From assembly GCF_024623785.1 (NCBI RefSeq), contig NZ_JANKBZ010000003.1, positions 186,001-250,000 on the forward strand: a stretch of DNA of 64,000 nt, given 5' to 3'. The position numbers and the translations under genes are program-made. The notes under the pieces were generated by a model. The model did no database searches. It had not been told where the DNA came from and saw only the letters and a list, made by a program, of their open reading frames with translations. Of the stretch, positions 15,669-23,661 are shown piece after piece. This DNA is from Archangium lipolyticum (lineage in GTDB: Bacteria > Myxococcota > Myxococcia > Myxococcales > Myxococcaceae). Each line of letters opens with the position of its first letter. Position 1 is the stretch's first letter.

Positions 15669-16721
15669 ATGAGTCGGAAGAACTACCTGCCTCGCACCTG
15701 GGCCGATGAGCGCTTGAGCGTCAAGCCCTCGCCCATCGATGGGAACGGGCTCTTCGCCACCCGCGACATCCCCGAGGGCACCGTGATCATGATCTGGGGG
15801 GGTGAAGTGGTGGAGCGGCGGACCATCGACTACTCCCGGTACCGCGGCGAAACGGTGGTCGCCATCAGCGAGACGGAGTACCTCGCCATCCCCCGCTCGG
15901 ACACCAGCGAGGCCCTGGATGTCTACCTCAACCACTCGTGCGATCCGACGGCCTGGCTCATCGATGAAGTGACCGTGGTGGCCCGGCGCCACATCCACGC
16001 GGGCGAGGAGATCACCACGGAGTTCGCCACCTGGTTCGACTATGAGCCCGGGGTGTCCTACTGCGAGAACTGGGCCTGCCGGTGTGGCAGCCCTCGGTGC
16101 CGGAAGGTCTTGAGCGCGCAGGACTGGCGGCGAGCGGATCTCCAGGAGAAGTACGCGGGGCACTTCTCGCCCTTCCTGGAGAAGCGCATCCAGGCGGAGC
16201 GGCTGAAGGGTCCCTCCACCGAGCCCCTGCCGCACGGGTCCATGGTCGAAGAACTGGTCAGGACGCTGGAGCTCGTGCCCCACCCGGAGGGAGGCTTCTA
16301 CCGGGAGACGTGGCGCTCGGAGGTTCCGGTGGAGACGCCGCGCGGAAGGCGGGCGGTGGGGACGGCCATCTACTACCTGCTGCCGCGAGGCACGTTCGCG
16401 GCCTGGCACCAGGTGACTTCGGATGAGCTGTGGCACTTCTACGATGGACAGGCGCTGACGATGTACCTGCTCGATGAGCGCCAGGGCCGGCTGGAGACGG
16501 TGACGCTGGGGCGCGACGTCACGCGGGGCGAGCGGCCGCAGGTGCTCGTTCCGGCCGGGGTGTTGCAGGCCGCGGAGCCGCGAGGGGACTACACCCTGTG
16601 CGGCTGCACGGTGGGCCCGGGCTTCGACTTCGCGGACTGGGAGATGCCCCGGGGCGAGGAGCTGGCGGCCCGTCATCCCGGGCACGCGGAGCTGTTCCGC
16701 CGGCTGTCCCACCCGGGCTGA
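15669..16721 (+). CDS. SET domain - cupin_5 (DUF985) fusion protein
   Basis: The product has 350 residues; GGGAGAA lies just before the ATG. Residues 13-150 form a SET domain: SPIDGNGLFATRDIPEG, N88-HSCDPT, EEITTEFATWFDY, and a post-SET cluster C137-x-C139-x4-C144 (CRCGSPRCR) nearly identical to that of the divergent neighbour. Residues 192-345 form a cupin_5/DUF985 domain with LELVPHPEGGFYRETWRS and the metal-type motif H247-x5-E253-x2-H256 (HQVTSDELWH). DUF985 proteins are small RmlC-like cupins of unclear function, usually stand-alone. Fusion to a SET methyltransferase is unusual and supports joint action with the ATP-grasp/SET protein. Confidence 0.88.
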   Translation: MSRKNYLPRTWADERLSVKPSPIDGNGLFATRDIPEGTVIMIWGGEVVERRTIDYSRYRGETVVAISETEYLAIPRSDTSEALDVYLNHSCDPTAWLIDEVTVVARRHIHAGEEITTEFATWFDYEPGVSYCENWACRCGSPRCRKVLSAQDWRRADLQEKYAGHFSPFLEKRIQAERLKGPSTEPLPHGSMVEELVRTLELVPHPEGGFYRETWRSEVPVETPRGRRAVGTAIYYLLPRGTFAAWHQVTSDELWHFYDGQALTMYLLDERQGRLETVTLGRDVTRGERPQVLVPAGVLQAAEPRGDYTLCGCTVGPGFDFADWEMPRGEELAARHPGHAELFRRLSHPG

Positions 16722-16857
16722 TGAGCCTGCCCCGATTCGTGGGCACACCTGATGAGTCGGCTACACGGGAGGTCGTGTCCATGGAACGAAGGAAGAGGCG
16801 GAGGTTCAACGCGGAGTGCCGCCTCCCTTGGTGGGCAGTGGTAGATTCCCGCGCGAA

Positions 16858-18495
16858 ATGACGGAACAGGTACTCGCGGGCGGGAATCCGTTTGGCCGCT
16901 ATCGGCTCTTGAAGCTGCTCGGGCAAGGAGGGATGGGCGAGGTCCACCTGGCGCTCGGCCCGGGAGTCGAGGGAGTGGAGAAGCGGCTCGCCATCAAGCG
17001 GCTTCTTCCCGCGGTGGCCGAGGACGGGGGCCTGGTCGAGCGTTTCCTCGACGAGGCCCGCATCGCGGTCACCCTGTCCCATGGAAACATCGTGCCTGTC
17101 TTCGAGGTCGGCCGCGTGGGCCGTGAGTACTTCCTCGTGATGGAGTGCATCGACGGCACGGACCTGCGCCGGTTGCTCCAGCACCTGGATGCCGGAGGGC
17201 GGCGGCTCCCCGTTCCCCTGGCGCTCTACATCGCGCTGTGTGTCTGCCAGGCGCTGGACTATGTCCACCGGAAGGTGGGTCCGGAGGGCCGTCCCCTGGG
17301 CCTCGTCCATCGAGATGTGTCGCCGCAGAACATCCTGGTGGGCTTCGACGGTGAGGTGAAGCTGACGGACTTTGGCATTGCCCGTGTCGCTGGCAGGCGT
17401 CAGCACACCGCCACCGGCAACCTGGTGGGCAAGTTCGCCTATATGTCTCCCGAGCAGGCCTCTGGGTTGCCGCTGGATGGGCGCACCGACCAGTTCGCGC
17501 TGGGCATCGTGCTCCACGAGATGCTCACGGGCCGGCGGCTCTTCGATGGTGAGTCGGACCTGGCGCTGCTCCGTCAGGTGCAGCAGGCCACGATTGCCGT
17601 GCCCTCCAGCCTCTGCCCGGAAGTGCCCCCGGAGCTGGACACCCTGGTGATGCGGATGTTGGCGCGTGACCCTGGCGCTCGCTACCCCACGATGACCGAG
17701 GTCACCAAGGTGTTGGGCCGCCTGCTCTTCCTGGATGGTGCTGCCTGTGCCGCCGACCTCTCGGCCTACCTTCTGGCGCTCTTTCCCCGTGGCCGCGAAC
17801 ACCCTGGCTCACTGGAGGCGTTGCTGATGCAGGGCGCGGAGGCCCTACCTCCTCCTGCCCGAGCGACGGCTTCTCTTCCCGGTCGTGGGCTGTCGCGCGG
17901 ATCAACTCCCCGCATGTGGATTCTGGGCGGCCTCCTCGGCGTCTCCGCGGCCGGGTTTCTGGCCGTAGCTCTCCCGTGGACACCGCGCCAGGACGAGCCA
18001 CCGCCTCCGTCCTCCATGTCCGCATCCAGGGTTCAGCCCTCCCCGAAGGAGGGGGAGGACGCCTCGGTGAGGGCGCAGCAGCTCCTCTCGCCGGATGGAG
18101 GCTCGGCCCCCCTACCGGCTGCGTCCCAGGAGCCTCCCCGGGAGCAGCTCCCCGTCCTTGCCGCCTCGACTCCGCCCCGCGTCCCCAAAAGGGTGGCGGC
18201 TTCGCGCCCCCGAGCGCCTTCCTCGACCGTGGCGAGCACGGCCGCCCCGGACGAGTCTCACGAGCGGGGCCAGGGTTCGCTCAGCCTGCGTGTGGTGCCC
18301 TGGGGCGAAATCCACATCGATGGGGTGAAGGTGGCCGAGACCTCGGCGCTCGTGAGGCATTCCCTGACTGCGGGTCTCCACCGCATCGTGGTGCGCAATG
18401 TCCCGCTGGGACGTGAGGAGCACCTCGAACTGAACGTCACGGCGGGCGAGAGCGTGGTGCGGGAAATCAACCTGTCCGCCGACCCGGGGCACTAG
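16858..18495 (+). CDS. membrane Ser/Thr protein kinase with C-terminal PEGA domain
   Basis: The 545-residue protein starts at the ATG at 16858. The kinase domain is complete: GQGGMGEV (22-29), Lys47, HRDVSPQN (151-158) and DFG (171-173), with the activation-segment end FAYMSPEQA. A Pro-rich stretch leads to one membrane helix (MWILGGLLGVSAAGFLAVAL, about 355-375), a low-complexity Ala/Pro/Ser linker and a C-terminal PEGA-type beta domain (LSLRVVPWGEIHIDGVKV). The PEGA end should lie outside the cytoplasm as a sensor or cell-wall binder. This is a standard myxobacterial architecture. The TAG overlaps the TAG of the convergent gene within a shared CTAG. Confidence 0.92.
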   Translation: MTEQVLAGGNPFGRYRLLKLLGQGGMGEVHLALGPGVEGVEKRLAIKRLLPAVAEDGGLVERFLDEARIAVTLSHGNIVPVFEVGRVGREYFLVMECIDGTDLRRLLQHLDAGGRRLPVPLALYIALCVCQALDYVHRKVGPEGRPLGLVHRDVSPQNILVGFDGEVKLTDFGIARVAGRRQHTATGNLVGKFAYMSPEQASGLPLDGRTDQFALGIVLHEMLTGRRLFDGESDLALLRQVQQATIAVPSSLCPEVPPELDTLVMRMLARDPGARYPTMTEVTKVLGRLLFLDGAACAADLSAYLLALFPRGREHPGSLEALLMQGAEALPPPARATASLPGRGLSRGSTPRMWILGGLLGVSAAGFLAVALPWTPRQDEPPPPSSMSASRVQPSPKEGEDASVRAQQLLSPDGGSAPLPAASQEPPREQLPVLAASTPPRVPKRVAASRPRAPSSTVASTAAPDESHERGQGSLSLRVVPWGEIHIDGVKVAETSALVRHSLTAGLHRIVVRNVPLGREEHLELNVTAGESVVREINLSADPGH

Positions 18496-19832
18496 AGCGC
18501 GTATGCCACACAGACCTGGAACGAGACAGGGAGGTTTCCGAGCTGTCGTGGGGTGTAGATGATCGCTCCAATCGCAAGGCGTGATTCCAGCAACCAACGG
18601 TTGCTCAGCTGATAGCTGACGCCCGCCACGCCTTGGAGTCCGGCGGTGAGGTATGTCTTTGTGATGTCAACGGCTTGAGGGTCGCCAACGGGAGGAGGAG
18701 TACTGAGTCTGCGGGTCATGCCGAAGAGACCCAGCTCCCCGAACAGTCCGAGCCGGTCTCGGTAGAGGGTCCTGCGGATCACCGCGGTCAGCCGCCCGAA
18801 GGGGGACCCTCCTATCAAGAATCGCCCCCCCAGCTCGAAGCGGCCCACCGGGATGCGTGCCCCTATCTCCATGGACAAGAAGAAGGGCTCATTGTCTTCG
18901 ATGTAGAGAAGTTGGGGCCCGAGGCCCAGACCCAGATCGAAGATCATGTCCGGCGCATCGTTCCTGTCCTGGCCGGGCAGCACGGGAGCCTCGTTTGCTC
19001 TGGAGACCAGGGCTTCCCAGGCGCGTGTCATCTCGCGCGACTGCACGGCCCTGTCCTCGCTCCAGTCGAAGGTGACCACCCGCTCGGGTTGGAGGTGCCC
19101 ATTCAGATAGCGCGCCAGCACCACCAGTCTGGTGCCAGGAAGGTGGAGCGATTCGAGCAACAGGAGCTCGTCCACCTGCTGGGTTTCCCACAGTGCCGCC
19201 AGCGGCGGTTCCACCGGCGTTTCGGCGGCGGCCTGCCCAGCCTTGGCCGCCAGCGCGACGAAGCGTGGCGGGTAGGTGCGTTCGTCGAACGCGTCCCTCG
19301 CGTGGCTCGCGCGCCGCGTCAGCACCTCCTGGGCCGCGGCTTCGTCACCGTGTTCGTAGAGGGCGGAGGCCTGCAACAGCAGCAGGTGCGCGTACAACCC
19401 GGGTGCTGCCCACTCGACGTGTTGGGCCTCCAACACCTGGCGCGCGGAGGCGTAGCGAGCCATGGCGTCCTCCAGCCGCAGTTCCCGTTGGGCGGCCTGT
19501 CCGGCGTCGATGTCCTGTAGCGCGCGCTGCCACGCCTCGTCTGTCTCCGCCCGCTGCCTCACGGCCTGGCGCAACGTGTCCTCCGACACCACCCTGGCCC
19601 CCTGTCGGAGAAGGGGGGCCTGCGCTGGGGACACCAGCGACCGCAGCGACGGCTCCTGGCTGAGCACCGCTACCCGCCGACGCGCGTCCACTGCCGCCTG
19701 TGCTCGCATGGGCATGACGAAGGCGAGGGTCGCGCACAACCACAGCAGGCCGTGAACGAAGTGAGGAAGGCGCACGCTCGAAGGTGGAGGACTCAGCATC
19801 TCGATGATGTCTGGGGAGAGGTGTCGCGTCAT
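18492..19832 (-). CDS. secreted protein with helical N-terminal part and beta-rich C-terminal domain
   Basis: The 446-residue precursor has a late signal peptide (HGLLWLCATLAFVMPMRAQA, cleavage near residue 46). The first half is helical and TPR-like (AQRELRLEDAMARYASARQV, then LHLLLLQASALYEHGDEAA-type segments). The second half contains repeated short amphipathic strands (SMEIGARIPVGRFELGGRF, LFGELGLFGMTRRL) and ends in aromatic-hydrophobic residues, as in outer-membrane beta-barrel-like domains. Its ATG overlaps the stop of the upstream gene (ATGA), so translation is coupled. I infer an envelope protein acting with the phospholipase-like neighbour; no specific function is recognised. Confidence 0.7.
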   Translation of the reverse strand: MTRHLSPDIIEMLSPPPSSVRLPHFVHGLLWLCATLAFVMPMRAQAAVDARRRVAVLSQEPSLRSLVSPAQAPLLRQGARVVSEDTLRQAVRQRAETDEAWQRALQDIDAGQAAQRELRLEDAMARYASARQVLEAQHVEWAAPGLYAHLLLLQASALYEHGDEAAAQEVLTRRASHARDAFDERTYPPRFVALAAKAGQAAAETPVEPPLAALWETQQVDELLLLESLHLPGTRLVVLARYLNGHLQPERVVTFDWSEDRAVQSREMTRAWEALVSRANEAPVLPGQDRNDAPDMIFDLGLGLGPQLLYIEDNEPFFLSMEIGARIPVGRFELGGRFLIGGSPFGRLTAVIRRTLYRDRLGLFGELGLFGMTRRLSTPPPVGDPQAVDITKTYLTAGLQGVAGVSYQLSNRWLLESRLAIGAIIYTPRQLGNLPVSFQVCVAYAL

Positions 19833-21382
19833 ATCCCGAGTTCGAGCCCGATGGACAACCGGTATTGTGGATACACGAAGGGTGTTCCCTGGAGCTGCGG
19901 TGCGGCCAGCGTCAGCTCGGCGGGGGTGATGTCCATGCGGATGTTGGGCCCCAGCGGGAAGCTCACGCCGAGCGCGCCGAGGCCCAGATACGGGCCGACG
20001 GAGCCCGCGCGAGCGCCCTCGGCTTCGAACAGCAGCATGCAGGCGCCGAGATGCGCGGAGGTTCGGAGCTCCACCTGGCCCAGCCGCACCCATCTCCACA
20101 CCGCGGTGGCATACGCGCTGGCCACGCCAGGGGCACTGCGCCACGCGACGAAATCCACCCAGGGGTTGAGCTCCAGGGAGAGTCCGAGTTGCAGACGTGG
20201 GGACACATCGTGGCGGAAGCCGAGCGTGAGGTTCACCGCCCCGCGATCCACGGAGCCCCCCACGGCGGCGCGGAGAGATGAACCCGAGGGCGCCGCGAGG
20301 GCCACGGGCGCGCCGAGCAACACCGTGGCGAGGCAGAGCACGCGCACGGCGGCACGGAGCGGGAGGCGGGTGCTCCGGCGGCGCGACAAGAAGAGTCCCA
20401 CTCCCAGCAGCAGCAGGCCGGATGCGCTCGAGCTCCCGGGGGCGGATGCGCAGCCCCGCATGTACTTCTCCGCATCCGGGCCCAGGCCACACCACGCATT
20501 CGCCTGCGTGCAGCCCGCGGTGTACGCCAGGGTATCGTCGAGCACGGCCCGCGCCCGGGCCAGCCGCCCGGACCTTCCATCACGTGGATCGTTCAGGGCC
20601 GCCAGCAGCCTGGCGGACGCCTCGATGGCGCCCTGTGCGCGCCGGTAGCTGTCCTCGTCGGCTGCATCACAGCCGTCGAAGCCACCCACGTGGGGGTGCC
20701 CATCCCGCTCCTCGTCGTAGCGCGGACTCAGCGCCGACTCCACGTAGTTGAAGACGTGGCGGACGCCCAGGTCCTCCCTGTCGCGCAGGCTGTGTGAGTA
20801 GCTGTCCTGCAGGGCATGGAGCGCACGTCCCAGGTGGTAGGCATAGCGTGGCAACTTCAGCCGTTTCACCTGGTAGGCCAGGCTCACCCGCACCTCCTCC
20901 TGGGCGCTCACCTCGAGGTGCTCTCCCTCTCCCAGTGCCGCCTCGAGCTCGCGCAGGATGTAGTCCTTGCAGTCGGCGAGTGCTTGCTCATCTCCTGGCC
21001 CATGGTCATGGCCGGGCGCGCGCAAGCAGTGCTCGTGCTGCGACTCCTTGCTGTTGTGGACGGCCGCGAGCTCCGGCAGCTGGAGAAGGGAGGCTCCGTG
21101 CAGGTCATTGTCCCGCACTCCCACCAACAACCCCACCGTCCAGCCATCCGCGCCCGGCGGCAAGTGGAAGGGCAGGGTTTGCACGAGGGGTTGGCTCGGC
21201 GCCTTCGCCGCCTGGGACCGGGCTTCCAACGGCCAGCCCACCTGGGCCAGCGCCGCCGTGGTGATGCGCTCGTGGCACCCCGGCATCACGGAAGACTCGA
21301 TGGTGAAGGCCTGGGCGCCCAGCAGGGGGAGCAGGCACAGGGTGACGCCGAGTGCTGAGAAGCGGGAGCGGGGGACTACCAA
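19829..21382 (-). CDS. zinc phospholipase C-like protein with internal MYXO-CTERM-like signal and C-terminal beta domain
   Basis: The start is a TTG at 21382 (GAGGA nine bases upstream); no better start is in frame. Of 517 residues, 1-25 are a signal peptide, followed by CHERITTAAL and an HLGRALHALQDSYSHS motif (182-198), the His/Asp pattern of S1/P1 and zinc phospholipase C-type helical domains. At 311-336 there is a MYXO-CTERM-like tripartite signal: Cys311, a hydrophobic helix (GLLLLGVGLFL) and RRR. Instead of ending there, the protein continues with a second signal-like helix (AVRVLCLATVLLGAPVALA, 345-363) and about 150 residues of barrel-like beta strands. It may be a fusion of two former genes. 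It is coupled to the downstream gene by ATGA. Confidence 0.75.
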   Translation of the reverse strand: MVVPRSRFSALGVTLCLLPLLGAQAFTIESSVMPGCHERITTAALAQVGWPLEARSQAAKAPSQPLVQTLPFHLPPGADGWTVGLLVGVRDNDLHGASLLQLPELAAVHNSKESQHEHCLRAPGHDHGPGDEQALADCKDYILRELEAALGEGEHLEVSAQEEVRVSLAYQVKRLKLPRYAYHLGRALHALQDSYSHSLRDREDLGVRHVFNYVESALSPRYDEERDGHPHVGGFDGCDAADEDSYRRAQGAIEASARLLAALNDPRDGRSGRLARARAVLDDTLAYTAGCTQANAWCGLGPDAEKYMRGCASAPGSSSASGLLLLGVGLFLSRRRSTRLPLRAAVRVLCLATVLLGAPVALAAPSGSSLRAAVGGSVDRGAVNLTLGFRHDVSPRLQLGLSLELNPWVDFVAWRSAPGVASAYATAVWRWVRLGQVELRTSAHLGACMLLFEAEGARAGSVGPYLGLGALGVSFPLGPNIRMDITPAELTLAAPQLQGTPFVYPQYRLSIGLELGI

Positions 21383-21568
21383 GGGTCTTGTCCTCGAGCA
21401 GGGCGGCGGTGCCGCGCGGTGTGTCTCGCGGGAGCGCGAAAGCAGGACGCGTGCCGACTCTCAAGGCTTCGGAATGATTGGGGAAGGCAATGGCAGTGGG
21501 GAAGAGGTGGAGGAAGCGTCCGCCAGCGGGTGGAGTAGCGTTACTCCAGGATCGGGTATAAGGCGCCC

Positions 21569-22900
21569 ATGGCTCGAGGCGCGCACGTCGAGACGACCCT
21601 GGCACAGGGTGAGCCGGTGGCCTTCCGGTTCCGGACCTACCGGCTGAAGGTGTTGGAGGGGGCGGAGAAGGGCACCGTGGTGCAGGTGACGCAGCGGGTG
21701 GCGCGGCTCGGGTCGGACCCGGATGGGACCCTCGCGCTGTCAGATCCCACGGTGTCGATGGCGCACGCCATCATCGAAGTGGACGTGCACGGCTACCGGG
21801 TGGACGACGTGGGCTCCAAGAACGGAACGGTGCTGGAGGGCCGTCGCATCGTCTCGGCCTACCTGTCCCCGGGGGATGTGCTGACGCTGGGACAGGTCCG
21901 GGTGCGCTTCGAGTTGTCGCGCGACGAGGCGGAAGTGGAGTTGAGCACGGCCTGGCGTTGTGGGGGCATGGTGGGGCGCAGCCGTGGCATGCGCGAGATC
22001 TTCTCCCTGCTGGAGAAGGTGGCGCCGTCGGAGGCCACGGTGTTGGTGGAGGGCGAGACCGGGACAGGCAAGGAATTGGTGGCCGAGGCGCTGCACCGAC
22101 TCTCCGGGCGGGAGGGGCCGCTGGTGGTGCTGGACTGCTCGGCGGTGGCGAGGGAGTTGGTGGAGAGCGAGTTGTTCGGGCACGTGAAGGGGGCCTATAC
22201 CGGGGCGGAGCGCGAGCGGTTGGGGGCGTTTCGAGCGGCTGATGGGGGCACTCTCTTTCTGGATGAGATGGGCGAGTTGCCGGAGTCCCTCCAGCCCAAG
22301 CTGCTCCGCGCCCTGGAGAAGCAGGAGGTGCGGCCAGTGGGCAGTGACCGGCCGGTGCCGGTGAAGGTGCGGGTGATCGCGGCCACCAACCGCTCACTGG
22401 CTCGCGAGGTGGCGGAGGGGCGCTTTCGCGCGGACCTCTACTACCGGTTGGCGGTGGTGCGGGTGCGGCTACCTCCGCTGCGCGAGCGGATGGAGGACCT
22501 GCCGCTGCTGGTGGAGGCCATCCTGGGCCCGGACGCCGCCAGGGTGTCCTATTCCGCCATGGAGCGGCTGCGCAAACACCACTGGCCGGGCAACGTGCGC
22601 GAGCTGAAGAACTTCCTGCAACGGGCACAAGCCGTGGCGGGAGGAGATCTGGAGCGCGCCGGCCCCATCGAGCCGATGAGCGGCCAGGAGTCGCGGGTCA
22701 CCTCGGCCGGGGTGGACGTGATGCAGCCCTTCAAGGAGGCGAAGCAGGCCCTGGTGGATGACTTCGAGCGGCGCTATTGGGCGCAGCTGCTCGAGCGGTG
22801 CCAGCACAACCTTTCCGAGGCGGCGCGCATCGCCGGGGTGCACCGCAAGAGTGCCGAGTACATCGTGCAGAAGCTGGGCCTGCGCGGGCGCGAGATGTGA
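21569..22900 (+). CDS. FHA-domain sigma-54-dependent activator (Fis-type HTH)
   Basis: The 443-residue protein has an N-terminal FHA domain (about 25-115; RLGSDPDGTLALSDPTVSMAH and VGSKNGTVL), an AAA+ sigma-54 interaction domain with Walker A GETGTGKE (162-169), the sigma-54 contact loop GAYTGA (208-213, Phe replaced by Tyr) and Walker B GGTLFLDE (226-233), and a C-terminal Fis-type HTH (LSEAARIAGVHRKSAEYIV). In myxobacteria such FHA activators respond to phosphothreonine made by Ser/Thr kinases. The GAYTGA variant is found in functional members. Targets are unknown; no clear -24/-12 promoter was found next to it. Confidence 0.93.
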   Translation: MARGAHVETTLAQGEPVAFRFRTYRLKVLEGAEKGTVVQVTQRVARLGSDPDGTLALSDPTVSMAHAIIEVDVHGYRVDDVGSKNGTVLEGRRIVSAYLSPGDVLTLGQVRVRFELSRDEAEVELSTAWRCGGMVGRSRGMREIFSLLEKVAPSEATVLVEGETGTGKELVAEALHRLSGREGPLVVLDCSAVARELVESELFGHVKGAYTGAERERLGAFRAADGGTLFLDEMGELPESLQPKLLRALEKQEVRPVGSDRPVPVKVRVIAATNRSLAREVAEGRFRADLYYRLAVVRVRLPPLRERMEDLPLLVEAILGPDAARVSYSAMERLRKHHWPGNVRELKNFLQRAQAVAGGDLERAGPIEPMSGQESRVTSAGVDVMQPFKEAKQALVDDFERRYWAQLLERCQHNLSEAARIAGVHRKSAEYIVQKLGLRGREM

Positions 22901-23010
22901 GCCCACTGTAGAGCGTCGCTGACGGCTGGCCCCCTCGTCCACGGCTGCCCGGCGCGGTAGCGAGCAGCCGCCCTGCATGCACCACACGGGGTCTTGCCCT
23001 GATGCCGGGC

Positions 23011-23051
23011 GATATGTACGTTCGTACACATGATATGTACGTTCGTACGCA
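23011..23051. promoter_or_regulatory. tandem palindromic operators upstream of the tetR gene
   Basis: Two 20-bp copies of gatatgtacgttcgtac(a/g)ca lie at 23011-23030 and 23032-23051, 21 bp apart (two helical turns). The first contains the perfect inverted repeat TGTACG-TT-CGTACA. The spacing suggests cooperative binding of two dimers on one DNA face. The likely ligand is the TetR protein encoded 56 bp downstream, giving autorepression and control of the MFS gene. Confidence 0.8.
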
Positions 23052-23106
23052 TCGAAGCCTGCTTCACGGGCGCGCCCCGCTCATGCCCGAGAACCAGGAG
23101 AGGTGA

Positions 23107-23649
23107 GTGGTGACCCGCCGGCACGACCCCGAGCGCCGCGCTCGCATCATCGACGCGGCACTTGCCGTCATCGCCGAGGGCGGCGTCGCTGGCACCTCGC
23201 ACCGCCGCGTCGCCGACCGCGCCGGGGTTCCGCTTGGCTCGATGACCTACCACTTCACGAGCATGGACGAGTTGCTGCGCGAGGCGTTCACCCGCTTCGC
23301 CACACGCCTCAGCGAGCGTTTCGCCGCGCGCATCGAGGCGGCGGCCGACCTCGACGCGCTGGCCGAGACGGTCGTCCACCTCGTGCACGATGACCTCACG
23401 GCTGGCCAGGACGACCTCGTGCTCTCCCTCGAGCTCTACACGCTCGCCGCACGCCAGCCCGCCTTCCGGCAGATCACCCATGACTGGATGCGCCGGAGCC
23501 GCCAGGCGCTCGAGCGACTCGTCGACGCCAGGACGGCGCACGAGCTCGACGCCCTGATCGAGGGGCTCTTCATCCACATCAGCCTCGACCCGACCCCCCG
23601 CGGCCGCGACGTCACGCGTGACGCCGTGCGCCGCATCCTCTCGCTCTGA
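23107..23649 (+). CDS. TetR-family repressor
   Basis: There are two adjacent GTG codons (23107 and 23110) after aggagaggtga; either may be the start. The product is 180 residues. The N-terminal HTH is clear: ARIIDAALAVIAEGGVAGTS, RRVADRAGVPLGSMTYHF. The C-terminal ligand domain is short and helical. It lies 12 bp before an MFS transporter gene and downstream of tandem palindromes, a typical drug-responsive repressor/efflux arrangement. Confidence 0.92.
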   Translation: MVTRRHDPERRARIIDAALAVIAEGGVAGTSHRRVADRAGVPLGSMTYHFTSMDELLREAFTRFATRLSERFAARIEAAADLDALAETVVHLVHDDLTAGQDDLVLSLELYTLAARQPAFRQITHDWMRRSRQALERLVDARTAHELDALIEGLFIHISLDPTPRGRDVTRDAVRRILSL

Positions 23650-23661
23650 ACCTGGACCCTC

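Noticed and set aside
21383-21568. Sigma-54 promoter before the FHA activator gene
   Set aside because: No GG-N10-GC pair with the surrounding TGGCAC/TTGC consensus was found in this stretch.
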